From Salinispora tropica CNB-440 (GTDB taxonomy: Bacteria > Actinomycetota > Actinomycetes > Mycobacteriales > Micromonosporaceae): a stretch of 64,000 nt of DNA. The DNA is taken from positions 4,220,144-4,284,143 of the forward strand of contig NC_009380.1 of assembly GCF_000016425.1 (NCBI RefSeq). The letters are read 5' to 3'. The translations under genes and the position numbers were made by a program. The notes under the pieces are model-generated. The model was not told where the DNA came from. It searched no databases and worked only from the letters and a program-made list of their open reading frames with translations. Of the stretch, positions 18,075 to 25,816 are shown in pieces (the first letter of the stretch is position 1; the number at the start of each line of letters is the position of its first letter).

Positions 18075-19028
18075 TCAGGCCGCGTGGTCGACGACCACCT
18101 TGCCGAAGACGTCGCCGGAGTGCAGGCGGGCGAATGCCTCCTCGACCGTGGTGAACGGCACCACACGGTCCACCACCGGGCGCAGCCCCCGCTCGGCGCA
18201 GAAGGCCAGCAGCGCGGCCAGCTCGTCTGGGGTGCCCATGGAGGTGCCGAGGATCTCCAACTGCATGGCGAAGACACGGCGCAGGTTGACTTTCGGTTCG
18301 TACCCGGCGGTAGCGCCAGAGACCACGATCCGGGCCATGGGCGCGGCTGACTTCAGCGAGTGATCGAAGGTCGCGGCACCGACCGTCTCGATCACCAGGT
18401 CCACCCGCTCCGGCAGCCGGGCACCCGGTTCGACAGCGGTCGCGCCGAGCGCCGCGACCCGCTCCCGCTTGGCGGCGTCCCGGCTGGTCGCATAGACCCG
18501 CTTACCCATCGCGGCGGCGAGCGCGACGGCCGCGGTGGCCACGCCTCCACCCGCCCCCTGCACCAGCACGGCGGCGGCCTCGTCCACCCGGCCCCGGGTG
18601 GTGAGCATCCGCCACGCGGTCAGCCAGGCGGTGGGCAGGCAGGCCGCATCCGTCGCCGCCAGGCCCGTCGGCAGTGGCAGCAGGTTCGCCCGGGGTACGG
18701 CGACCCGTTCGGCCAGCGTGCCCGGGAAGTGCTCGGAGAGAATCGAGATCCCGCGTGGATCGCTCGGGGTGGGGATCACCGGGTAGACGACCACCGGGGT
18801 GCCGTCCGGGTCAACGCCGGTCGCGTCGCAGCCCAGGATCATCGGCAGCTGCTCCGCGCGCAGTCCGACGCCGCGCAGCGACCAGAGATCGTGGTGATTG
18901 AGCGAACTGGCGGTGACCTGGATGGTCACCCAGTCGTCGCCGTGGTGCGCGGGTTCAGGCCGCTCGCCGACGGTGAGCGCGGCGAGCGGGTTGGCGTCGT
19001 CGAAGCTGGAGGCGAAGGCAGCACGCAT
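18075..19028 (-). CDS. Zinc-independent medium-chain dehydrogenase/quinone oxidoreductase-like
   Basis: A 317-residue NAD(P)H-dependent oxidoreductase of the medium-chain dehydrogenase superfamily. The GroES-like N-terminal domain has the SSLNHHDLWSLRG motif of the quinone-reductase branch. The nucleotide-binding Rossmann loop reads VQGAGGGVATAAV, and the C-terminus has the VPFTTVEEAFARLHSGDVFGKVVV pattern. The structural zinc cysteine cluster is absent. The ATG at 19028 replaces a 21-residue non-homologous extension. Substrate unknown. Confidence 0.88.
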   Translation of the reverse strand: MRAAFASSFDDANPLAALTVGERPEPAHHGDDWVTIQVTASSLNHHDLWSLRGVGLRAEQLPMILGCDATGVDPDGTPVVVYPVIPTPSDPRGISILSEHFPGTLAERVAVPRANLLPLPTGLAATDAACLPTAWLTAWRMLTTRGRVDEAAAVLVQGAGGGVATAAVALAAAMGKRVYATSRDAAKRERVAALGATAVEPGARLPERVDLVIETVGAATFDHSLKSAAPMARIVVSGATAGYEPKVNLRRVFAMQLEILGTSMGTPDELAALLAFCAERGLRPVVDRVVPFTTVEEAFARLHSGDVFGKVVVDHAA

Positions 19029-19129
19029 GATCGGCACGGTAACAACACAGGCGGATGACCAGAAGGCCCGTTGCCGTGTTCCAGGCGACACGTCGGGCTC
19101 CGCCGCCGTGCGAAACCCGCCGCCCGCGC

Positions 19130-20305
19130 CTACCGGGTGACGCCGTCGCGCCGCGCGGCCTCCGCGACGGCCTCGGCCACAGCGGGTGCCACCCGCGGGT
19201 CGAGTGGTGACGGGACGATCGCCTCGGGTGCGAGCGAGTCGGCCACCACCCCGGCGATCGCGTCCGCCGCGGCCACCTTCATGCCATCGGTGATCCGGGT
19301 GGCCCGGGCGTCCAGCGCACCGCGGAAGACACCGGGGAAGGCGAGCACGTTGTTGATCTGGTTGGGGTGGTCACTCCGACCGGTGGCGACCACCGCGACG
19401 TGCTGGGCGGCCACCCGCGGATGCACCTCGGGGGTGGGGTTGGCCAGGGCGAAGACGATCCCGCCCGGAGCCATGCCGGCCACTGCCGCCTCGGGGATCT
19501 GGCCACCAGAGACACCGATCAGCACGTCGGCGCCGCGCAGCGCCTCGGCCACGTCGCCCCGCCGGCCGTCGCCGTTGGTCAGCTCCGCCAGCTCGGCCTT
19601 GGTGCCGGTGAGACCTTCGCGGTGCTGCCCGAGGATGCCCCGGGAGTCACAGACCACCACCTGTTCCGGGTTCACTCCGCCGGCGACGAGCATCCTGGTC
19701 ACCGCCACACCGGCGGCACCCGCGCCACTGATCGCCACCCGAAGGTCGCCGAGCTTTCGGTTGAGCAACGCCGCCGCGTTGCGAAGCGCGGCGAGCACGA
19801 CGATCGCGGTGCCGTGCTGGTCGTCGTGGAAGACCGGGATGTCCAGCGCCTCGTCGAGGCGCCGCTCAACCTCGAAGCAACGCGGCGCGCTGATGTCCTC
19901 CAGGTTGATACCGCCGAAGGAGGGGGCGAGGGCCCGTACCGCTGCCACGATCTCGTCCACATCTTGCGTGTTCAGGCAGATCGGCACCGCGTCCACCCCG
20001 CCGAACTGTTTGAACAGCACGGCCTTACCCTCCATGACCGGCATCGCGGCGTGCGGGCCGATATTGCCGAGCCCCAGCACGGCGGAGCCGTCGGTGACGA
20101 CCGCAACGGTGTGCCCGGCCCAGGTGTAGTCATCGGCGAGACGGGGGTCGGCGGCGATGGCCGCGCAGACCTGGGCCACCCCGGGGGTGTACGCCAGGGA
20201 GAGGTCTTCCCTACTGGTCAGTGGGACGGTCGAGGCGACGGCCAGCTTGCCGCCCCGATGCAGTCGGAAGACCGGGTCCGCGGGATCCACGGTGGACGAT
20301 GACAT
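19130..20305 (-). CDS. NAD(P)-dependent malic enzyme (short form)
   Basis: Oxidative decarboxylation of malate to pyruvate, a link between the TCA cycle and pyruvate. The 391 residues match the short malic enzymes (catalytic plus NAD-binding domain, without the phosphotransacetylase-like tail). Visible are the SLAYTPGVAQVC motif (catalytic Tyr), the lysine region GKAVLFKQFGG, the metal-site segment HDDQHGTAIVVLAAL, and a Rossmann motif ISGAGAAGVAV. Monocistronic on the minus strand. Confidence 0.93.
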   Translation of the reverse strand: MSSSTVDPADPVFRLHRGGKLAVASTVPLTSREDLSLAYTPGVAQVCAAIAADPRLADDYTWAGHTVAVVTDGSAVLGLGNIGPHAAMPVMEGKAVLFKQFGGVDAVPICLNTQDVDEIVAAVRALAPSFGGINLEDISAPRCFEVERRLDEALDIPVFHDDQHGTAIVVLAALRNAAALLNRKLGDLRVAISGAGAAGVAVTRMLVAGGVNPEQVVVCDSRGILGQHREGLTGTKAELAELTNGDGRRGDVAEALRGADVLIGVSGGQIPEAAVAGMAPGGIVFALANPTPEVHPRVAAQHVAVVATGRSDHPNQINNVLAFPGVFRGALDARATRITDGMKVAAADAIAGVVADSLAPEAIVPSPLDPRVAPAVAEAVAEAARRDGVTR

Positions 20306-20446
20306 TGGTGACTCCAGGATCTGTCGATGCAGACGGACCAGCCGTTCGGGCGCGAGGTGGGCGCTGACCGGCGGCGCGAGGTGTGGGGGTCACCCGGGAC
20401 ACCTGCCGAGCATAGTGTGGAGCATGCCCCCCGGATGTGAGTAGGG

Positions 20447-20797
20447 TCATACTCCAGGACGCCGCAGCAGCCGAGGCCGCGGCCAGTAGCGCGCCACCAC
20501 CCGCCCCCAGATGTCCGCCCCACCGTACGCCCGCGAGTCGTCAGTGATCAACGGATTGTCGCCCACGAGCCACCAGCCCTCCGCGATCGGACCAACCGCC
20601 CGCTTGACCACCAGCAGGTCGGGACGACTCCGAAAGACCGCGACCACCACATCACCGGCCCGGATACCGCGGTCCCCACGGCGCACCAGCACCGCGTCGC
20701 CGTGCCGGAGCGTCGGCACCATGGAGGGACCCGTCACCAGGACGGCGGAGAGCGGCCACCGGGCAGCCGGCGGCAGGCACGGCGGGGGCGCGGGCAT
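20447..20797 (-). CDS. sodX: SodX: S26-type signal peptidase paired with NiSOD
   Basis: A 116-residue signal-peptidase-I-like protein, much smaller than general signal peptidases. The catalytic Ser25 is in TGPSMVPTL and the general-base Lys65 in LVVKRAVG; the GDNP box (VGDNPLITDDSR) follows. Because it is divergently adjacent to sodN, it is almost certainly the peptidase that removes the NiSOD propeptide to expose the nickel-binding N-terminus, as known from Streptomyces and cyanobacteria. The hydrophobic N-terminal stretch is short, so it is likely cytoplasmic or only loosely membrane-bound. GGAGGTG lies about 6 nt before the ATG. Confidence 0.92.
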   Translation of the reverse strand: MPAPPPCLPPAARWPLSAVLVTGPSMVPTLRHGDAVLVRRGDRGIRAGDVVVAVFRSRPDLLVVKRAVGPIAEGWWLVGDNPLITDDSRAYGGADIWGRVVARYWPRPRLLRRPGV

Positions 20798-20872
20798 CCC
20801 GTTCACCTCCACCAGGTACGGCGTGCAAGTAATGTCGTGCTCGATCATCGCAAACTTCCCAGGAGGCTCCTG

Positions 20873-21277
20873 ATGCGACTTCCACGCATCCTCACCCCCC
20901 GAGTGACCGCCAGCGCCCACTGCGACCTGCCATGCGGCGTCTACGACCCGGCGCAGGCCCGGATCGAGGCCGAGTCGGTGAAAATGATCTGCGAGAAGTA
21001 CCAGGCCAACACCGACCCGGAGTTCCGCACCCGCGCCATCCTGATCAAGGAGCAGCGAGCCGAGCTGGTGAAGCACCACCTGTGGGTGCTGTGGACCGAC
21101 TACTTCAAGCCGGCCCACTTCGAGAAGTACCCGCACCTGCACCTGCTCTTCAACGAGGCCACCAAGCTGGCCGGGGCGGCCGGCGCCAAGGGTGCGACCG
21201 ATCCGGCGAAGGCCGACGAGTTGCTGCAGAAGATCGACGAGATCTCGAAGATCTTCTGGGAGACCAAGAAGGCGTAG
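20873..21277 (+). CDS. sodN: Nickel superoxide dismutase
   Basis: Disproportionates superoxide using nickel. The 134-residue precursor has a 15-residue propeptide ending TASA, then the nickel hook HCDLPCGVY: His16, Cys17 and Cys21 become His1, Cys2 and Cys6 of the mature enzyme, with Asp3 and Tyr9 also conserved. The remainder is the four-helix bundle. AGGAGG precedes the ATG. Maturation depends on the divergent SodX. In Streptomyces the gene is nickel-induced and the iron enzyme is repressed by Nur; I could not find a clear Nur box in the 75-bp shared intergenic region. Confidence 0.97.
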   Translation: MRLPRILTPRVTASAHCDLPCGVYDPAQARIEAESVKMICEKYQANTDPEFRTRAILIKEQRAELVKHHLWVLWTDYFKPAHFEKYPHLHLLFNEATKLAGAAGAKGATDPAKADELLQKIDEISKIFWETKKA

Positions 21278-21290
21278 GCGCAACGTCAAT

Positions 21291-21330
21291 GGCGACGGCC
21301 GGCGCGTCCGCGGAGGTGCCGGCCGTCGCC
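21291..21330 (+). terminator. Terminator of sodN
   Basis: A perfect 13-bp stem (GGCGACGGCCGGC / GCCGGCCGTCGCC) with a 14-nt loop, 13 bp after the sodN stop. Confidence 0.8.
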
Positions 21331-21373
21331 GTGGTAACCGAGTCGGTGGTACCGGGTAGAGTCCCTGGCGGGG

Positions 21374-21396
21374 CGCTACCCCCGTTCGGGGTAGCG
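21374..21396 (+). other. Stem-loop in the 5' leader of the RsbW-like gene
   Basis: A 9-bp stem (CGCTACCCC / GGGGTAGCG) with a 5-nt loop, flanked by further G/C runs that could lengthen it. It ends about 21 bp before the GTG start of the RsbW-like gene and would affect access to that ribosome site. It could be a second terminator rather than a regulatory element. Confidence 0.4.
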
Positions 21397-21417
21397 GGCG
21401 CCCCGGGGGGATGACAC

Positions 21418-21819
21418 GTGACTCCGACGACCAGCCAGCCCGCCAGCGACGACGTGGTGCATCTGACCGTACCCGCGGACGGCGGCTACCTCAGCGTGCT
21501 CCGCACGGCCACCGCCGGGCTCGCGGCACGGCTGCAGTTCGCCCTCGACGAGATCGAGGATCTCCGCATCGCGGTTGACGAAGCGTGCGCCATGCTGCTG
21601 TCGATCGCCACCCAGCCCGCCGAGCTGGAGTGCCGGTTCTCCGTAACCGAGGATGCACTCGCCGTCGAGGTCACTGTGCCAACTCCCCGTGGTGCGCGCC
21701 TGCCGGCCGAGTCCTCCTTTGCCTGGAAGGTGCTCACCGCACTGACCACCTCGGCCGCCGCTACCACTGACAGCGACCGCGCGACCATCTCCCTGCTGAC
21801 CCGTCGCGTCGCCGGTTAG
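21418..21819 (+). CDS. RsbW/UsfX-like anti-sigma factor with degenerate ATP site
   Basis: A 133-residue protein with the fold pattern of GHKL-type anti-sigma regulatory factors: an N-terminal VHLTVPADGGYLSVLRTAT strand-helix and a helix with IEDLRIAVDEACAMLL. The N-box that would read EAxxNAxxH in kinase-active RsbW lacks the Asn and His here, and no DxGxG G1 box is visible, so ATP binding is doubtful. It resembles the SigF anti-sigma UsfX group, but no sigma-factor gene follows; the next gene is convergent. GTG start with a weak G-rich ribosome site. Confidence 0.75.
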   Translation: MTPTTSQPASDDVVHLTVPADGGYLSVLRTATAGLAARLQFALDEIEDLRIAVDEACAMLLSIATQPAELECRFSVTEDALAVEVTVPTPRGARLPAESSFAWKVLTALTTSAAATTDSDRATISLLTRRVAG

Positions 21820-21949
21820 GTCCGGATCCGTCGCCGGGCTGGGACCGGGTTGGCAGGTCGACGCAGAACCACCCGCTGCATCGGCGCCCAGCCCCACGCC
21901 GGGTGTGCCGGCGCTGGCCCATGACCGGACGACGCAACCGCCAGCACCC

Positions 21950-22339
21950 TTACTCGAAGCCGAGCGCACGGGTCGTCGGGGTGCTCAGCAGCAGGGCGGT
22001 GACGCCGAGGCCGAGTGCCATCAGTGGTCCGCCCAGCCAACCGAGCCCGCCCTGGATCATGAACCATCCGATCGGTAACAGCATGAGCTGAAGCACGATC
22101 GACGGAGCCCGCGCACCCGTCCGACGCCGGGCGAGCGCCCCACCCAGCGCCCAGAGCGCGGCCGCCGCACCAGCGGCGAACCCCGTCAGCAGCAGCGCGG
22201 ACGCCAGGTCGACGGTGGGCGCCGCGAGGTTGGCCCAGAGCAGCCAGCCGGCGATCAGACCGACGGCGACCGCCTCGCCGCGCAGCATCAGGACGGCCCA
22301 CCGGAGCGGGCCGGGAATCTGGTTGGAGGCGATCGTCAC
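21950..22339 (-). CDS. Small four-helix membrane protein
   Basis: A 129-residue hydrophobic protein with about four membrane segments (residues about 12-35, 43-68, 80-95 and 98-118) separated by a basic ARRRTGARAP loop. GTG start. It is divergent from the lipid kinase gene, with only 42 bp between starts. I do not recognise a family; actinomycetes have many such small proteins of unknown role. Confidence 0.7.
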   Translation of the reverse strand: MTIASNQIPGPLRWAVLMLRGEAVAVGLIAGWLLWANLAAPTVDLASALLLTGFAAGAAAALWALGGALARRRTGARAPSIVLQLMLLPIGWFMIQGGLGWLGGPLMALGLGVTALLLSTPTTRALGFE

Positions 22340-22381
22340 GCGGCCACGATACCGGTGTCGCCACGCGGTACAGTGCCGCCC

Positions 22382-23332
22382 ATGCGGGCCGTCCTGGTGG
22401 TCAACCCCAAGGCCACCACCACCAGCGAGCGCAGTCGAGATGTCCTGGTCCGGGCGCTACGCAGTGAAGTCGACCTGTCGGTGCGCTACACCCGACGCCG
22501 GGGGCACGCCACGACGTTGGCCCGCCAGGCGGCTGAGGAGGGCGTCGACCTGGTCGTCACGCTCGGTGGCGACGGCACGGTCAACGAGGTCGTCAACGGC
22601 CTGATGTCCGCGCTGCCGACGACGGAGGCGGCCGAGGGATCGCCGGCCGAGCAGTTGCCCGCCCTGGCAACCGTGCCGGGCGGTTCGACGAACGTCTTCG
22701 CCCGCGCTCTCGGCCTACCCCGGGAATGGCCGGACGGCGCCAGCATGATCTTGGAAGGGCTGCGGTTGGGCCGACACCGCACCATCGGCCTGGGCCGGGC
22801 AGATGATCGCTACTTCACCTTCTGCGCCGGTTTCGGAGTCGATGCCGCGGTGATCCACCGAGTGGAAGGGTCCCGCCGACGCGGACAGGTCTCCACGCCC
22901 AGCCTGTACTTCCGATCGACCCTCGCCCAGTACTTCCTCGCCTCGGATCGCCGGCACCCCGCAATCGCCCTCCAGCGGCCGGAGCAGCCCACCGAGGAGC
23001 AGCTCGCCACGGTGATCGTCCAGAACACCGCGCCCTGGACGTACCTCGGCGATCGGGAGGTGAACCCGAATCCGGAGGCATCGTTCGACCTCGGCCTAGA
23101 CGCGTTCGCCCTACGGCAACTGCGGGTGACCAGCACAACACGGGCGATCACTCAATTCTTCGGTCAACAGCCGGGTCCGCACGGCAAACAGGTGCTCCGA
23201 CTCCACGACCTGACCGAGTTCACCTTGGTCGCCCGCCGCCCGCAGGCGTTCCAGCTCGATGGCGAGTACCTGGGCGAGCGCGAGAAAGTCGAATTCACCG
23301 CCACGCCCGCGGCAGTGCGAGTAATCTGCTAG
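22382..23332 (+). CDS. Diacylglycerol kinase-family lipid kinase
   Basis: A 316-residue DgkB/YegS-type lipid kinase, phosphorylating diacylglycerol or a related lipid with ATP. The N-terminus MRAVLVVNPKATTTSER carries the phosphate loop, followed by the catalytic GGDGTVNEVVNGL and VPGGSTNVFARALG motifs. The C-terminal beta domain ends with the FQLDGEYLGE motif. ATG at 22382. Monocistronic as far as can be seen. Confidence 0.92.
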   Translation: MRAVLVVNPKATTTSERSRDVLVRALRSEVDLSVRYTRRRGHATTLARQAAEEGVDLVVTLGGDGTVNEVVNGLMSALPTTEAAEGSPAEQLPALATVPGGSTNVFARALGLPREWPDGASMILEGLRLGRHRTIGLGRADDRYFTFCAGFGVDAAVIHRVEGSRRRGQVSTPSLYFRSTLAQYFLASDRRHPAIALQRPEQPTEEQLATVIVQNTAPWTYLGDREVNPNPEASFDLGLDAFALRQLRVTSTTRAITQFFGQQPGPHGKQVLRLHDLTEFTLVARRPQAFQLDGEYLGEREKVEFTATPAAVRVIC

Positions 23333-23756
23333 CTCTCGGGTACTCCCCTCGGTTGAGCCGGCCCGTCGGATGACGATTGGCGCCACGTTGGGGTGAGTGA
23401 CGGAAATGTCAGCAAAATCAGCGCCGCCGTACTATATTGATCCCCGACTGTGGTACTCCGAGTATCCGGAGCCTCAGGCAAATCAGGACAAACAGGCTGT
23501 GGGCTTGCTCACCGCACGGAGTTTTCCGAGCGTCACCCTTGACATCGCGAGCGTTCGTGAAAGTATTCACAAGCGACTTGAGTTTCCGGGACATTGCCTG
23601 GATACGCTCAGCAAAATGAGCGGTTCCAGCAGGTCTACGGGGCCAACAGCCTGCTCACGCACTGCCAGCAAGCCGGGCGCGAACCGTTACGGCCGGCGCT
23701 GCGGATGCATATAGCAAGCCATCTGCCACCCATCCAGAATGAGGAGTGTTGCCGCC
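23333..23756 (+). other. Long upstream region of the WhiB1-type gene
   Basis: A 424-bp region between the lipid kinase and whiB genes, lower in GC than its surroundings, with TATATT near 23441 and a candidate sigma-70 promoter near 23539. ORFs crossing it lack the local codon bias and homology character, so I treat it as a long regulatory leader for the whiB gene. Confidence 0.5.
23539..23567 (+). promoter_or_regulatory. Candidate sigma-70-type promoter for the WhiB1-type gene
   Basis: A TTGACA hexamer (23539-23544) and AGTATT (23562-23567) are separated by 17 bp, about 190 bp upstream of the whiB ATG. The match is good for an actinomycete, but no expression evidence is available. Confidence 0.4.
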
Positions 23757-24014
23757 ATGGACTGGCGTCACCATGCTGTCTGCCGCGACGAGGACCCGGA
23801 ACTGTTCTTCCCGATCGGGACGTCCGGTCCGGCCCTCCTGCAGGTGGAGCAGGCCAAAGCCGTCTGCCGGCGCTGCCCGGCGACGGACCAGTGCCTGCAG
23901 TGGGCCCTCGAGTCCGGCCAGGACGCAGGCGTCTGGGGCGGGATGAGCGAGGAGGAGCGGCGCGCCGTGAAGCGTCGCGGCGGCCTCCGGGTGCTGCGCG
24001 CTCACACCGCCTGA
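23757..24014 (+). CDS. WhiB1/WblE-type iron-sulfur regulator
   Basis: An 85-residue WhiB-family transcription factor that binds a [4Fe-4S] cluster and partners with the primary sigma factor; WhiB1 in mycobacteria is NO-responsive. Cluster ligands are Cys9, Cys37, Cys40 and Cys46; the GVWGGM beta turn follows, then a basic C-terminus (RRAVKRRGG). The sequence, especially MDWRH...CRDEDPELFFPIG, matches the WhiB1/WblE subgroup. The ATG at 23757 follows GAGGAG by about 11 nt; an in-frame ATG at 23739 is possible. A strong terminator follows. Confidence 0.93.
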   Translation: MDWRHHAVCRDEDPELFFPIGTSGPALLQVEQAKAVCRRCPATDQCLQWALESGQDAGVWGGMSEEERRAVKRRGGLRVLRAHTA

Positions 24015-24028
24015 CCACCAGCCAAAAA

Positions 24029-24066
24029 CGGAACGCCCCGGTCGGTCCACCCGCCGGGGCGTTCCG
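24029..24066 (+). terminator. Terminator of the WhiB1-type gene
   Basis: A perfect 13-bp stem (CGGAACGCCCCGG / CCGGGGCGTTCCG) with a 12-nt loop, 15 bp after the stop; probably bidirectional with the convergent sulfur operon. Confidence 0.8.
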
Positions 24067-24147
24067 CTGCCCGGTCGGTGTCAACCACGACCCACTACCA
24101 CCTGCCCACCCACCACGACCCGCTACCACCAGGCGACACACCAGGGC

Positions 24148-24909
24148 CTAACCGAACGCCGCGTCAACCCGGCGAAGGACCAGGTCGACCAGTTCGGGAG
24201 CGTCCGCGAGCGGGGCCGCCACCGCCACCGCACCGGCCTGGCGGGCAGAGACGGTCACCGCGTCGTGGAACAGCCCGGGTGCCAGGAAGTACGCGGCCAC
24301 AGCCACCCGTCGCGCGCCCCGAGCTCGCAGGCGGTTCACCGCCACACCAGCGGCGGGCGGGGCAGCCGAGGCGTAGGAGACCCGAGTCGGAACGCCCAGG
24401 GCCGCCCGCAGCGATGCCGCCACCCGCCCCACCGAGGCGCGGGCGACCGGATCCCGGGTACCCGCGGCGGCCAGCACCAGCCCGTCGTAGCCGCCGGGCT
24501 CCGCCTCGGCCAGACGGCGGCGCAGCCCGGCCAACAACGCCGGATCGACCCTCCGGACAGCGGGACCAAGCACATCGGTCACCCGTACCGCCAGCTCGGG
24601 AACCATCTGGCGGACCCCTGCGACGGCCGCTGGAATGTCCACTCGCCGGTGATACGCGGCGGTCAGCAGCAGCGGCACCAGCACCACCCGGGGGAAGCCC
24701 GCGCCGGCCAAGGCCTGCAACGCCTCCGTAGGCCCGGGGCGGGTGTGGTCCAGCCAGCTCGGCACCACCCGACGGCCAGGCCGAGCGGCGGACACCGCCG
24801 CGGCCAGCGCCCGCGTCGCTGCGGCGGCCCGTGGGTCCCGACTGCCGTGCGCGACCAGGAGCACCGGGTCCCCATGGCCCCCGGGCGCACTCAGCCGTGC
24901 AGGCCGCAC
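24148..24909 (-). CDS. CbiX/SirB-like sirohydrochlorin chelatase
   Basis: A 253-residue protein of two CbiX-type halves. The first has LLVAHGSRDP with the metal-binding His, then PLLLTAAYHRRVDIP with a second conserved His; the C-terminal half ends in an AYFLAPGLFHDAV segment. Such enzymes insert a metal into sirohydrochlorin. As last gene of an operon with a siroheme-dependent sulfite reductase it most likely supplies iron for siroheme. The GTG start at 24909 lies inside the cysH 3' end (19-bp overlap) with GAGAAGG upstream. A cobalt (cobalamin) role is the main alternative. Confidence 0.85.
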   Translation of the reverse strand: MRPARLSAPGGHGDPVLLVAHGSRDPRAAAATRALAAAVSAARPGRRVVPSWLDHTRPGPTEALQALAGAGFPRVVLVPLLLTAAYHRRVDIPAAVAGVRQMVPELAVRVTDVLGPAVRRVDPALLAGLRRRLAEAEPGGYDGLVLAAAGTRDPVARASVGRVAASLRAALGVPTRVSYASAAPPAAGVAVNRLRARGARRVAVAAYFLAPGLFHDAVTVSARQAGAVAVAAPLADAPELVDLVLRRVDAAFG

Positions 24910-25661
24910 TCGGCCTTCTCGAACATCGCCCACCGGCCGGCCCGAGCGTCCTCCCCAGCCCTCGTCCGCCGGGTGCAGGGCCAGCAGCCGACCGAGCTGT
25001 AGGCCCGGCCGAACAGTTCGTTGACCGGTACGTCCCATTGAGAGATGTACGTCTCCACATCGGCCTGCGTCCACGCCGCGATCGGGTTGACCTTCACCTT
25101 GCCCCGACGCGTGTCGAAGGTCACCACCGGGGTGTTCGCCCGGGACGGCGAGTCGTCCCGGCGCAGCCCCGTGGCCCACGCGTCATACCCCACCAGGGCC
25201 CGCTCCAGCGACTCCACCTTGCGCAGCTGGCAGCAGTCATCCGGGGAGCGGTGGAACAAGCGCGGTCCGTACTCGCCGTCCTGCTGGCCGACGGTCAGCC
25301 GAGGTCGGATCGAGCGGACGTTCACCGGCATGGTGCGGGAGACCTGGTCCCGAACCCGGAGCGTCTCCGGGAAGTGCAGACCGGTGTCCAGGAAGACCAC
25401 GTCAACGCCGGGCGCGACTCGGGAAACCAGGTGGACGAGCACCGCGTCGGCCATCGAACTAGTGACGCAGAACCGATCTCCGAACCTCTCAACCGCCCAC
25501 CGAACAACCTCCAGCGCCGGTGCGCCCTCCAGCTCCCGGCCAGCCTCCTCGGCCAGCGTGCGCAGCTCCTGCCGATTCGCGTCGGCAGCGGCCGGTTCGG
25601 CAGCGGCCGGTTCGCCGGCCCCGACCAGGCCGAGACCGGCCGCCCAGACGAGACCGCTCAC
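24891..25661 (-). CDS. cysH: APS/PAPS reductase
   Basis: Reduces adenylylsulfate (or PAPS) to sulfite in assimilatory sulfate reduction. The 256 residues have the PP-loop ATPase fold (CVTSSMADAVLVHLVS, a variant of the usual SGGKDS-type loop), the Cys-Cys pair in SPDDCCQLRKVE, the second pair in SVGCWPCT, and the C-terminal ECGLH with the catalytic cysteine. Presence of all four extra cysteines predicts an iron-sulfur APS reductase rather than PAPS-specific enzyme. The GTG start overlaps the preceding zinc-ribbon gene stop (GTGA). Confidence 0.93.
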   Translation of the reverse strand: MSGLVWAAGLGLVGAGEPAAAEPAAADANRQELRTLAEEAGRELEGAPALEVVRWAVERFGDRFCVTSSMADAVLVHLVSRVAPGVDVVFLDTGLHFPETLRVRDQVSRTMPVNVRSIRPRLTVGQQDGEYGPRLFHRSPDDCCQLRKVESLERALVGYDAWATGLRRDDSPSRANTPVVTFDTRRGKVKVNPIAAWTQADVETYISQWDVPVNELFGRAYSSVGCWPCTRRTRAGEDARAGRWAMFEKAECGLHG

Positions 25662-25816
25662 CGGATCACCGCCTTCGCCAGCAGGCCCTGCAGCCGTACG
25701 GTGAAGACCCGGGCGCAGGCGTGACACGCCCAACCGCCGTGTCCCGTCTCACTCGGCCGCAAATCCTCCTCACCGCAGTACGGGCAGTACAGCGGGGCAG
25801 AACGGGTGTCACTCAT
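25658..25816 (-). CDS. 52-residue zinc-ribbon protein between sulfite reductase and cysH
   Basis: A tiny protein with two CxxC knuckles (LYCPYCGEEDL and WACHACARVF) and a conserved LRPSE segment between them. It overlaps the sulfite reductase stop by ATGA at its start and cysH by GTGA at its end, so it is certainly part of the translated operon. Similar small proteins sit at the same place in Streptomyces sulfur operons, from memory. A role as an electron carrier, metal donor or assembly factor for the sulfur enzymes is inference. Confidence 0.85.
   Translation of the reverse strand: MSDTRSAPLYCPYCGEEDLRPSETGHGGWACHACARVFTVRLQGLLAKAVIR

Noticed and set aside
20798..20872. Possible Nur box between sodX and sodN
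   Set aside because: GCAA-type half-sites occur but as direct repeats with 21-bp spacing, not the inverted TTGCAA-N5-TTGCAA form.
23397..23714. 105-codon ORF upstream of the WhiB1-type gene
   Set aside because: Lower GC with no third-position bias, no ribosome site, no domain, and it overlaps the candidate promoter.
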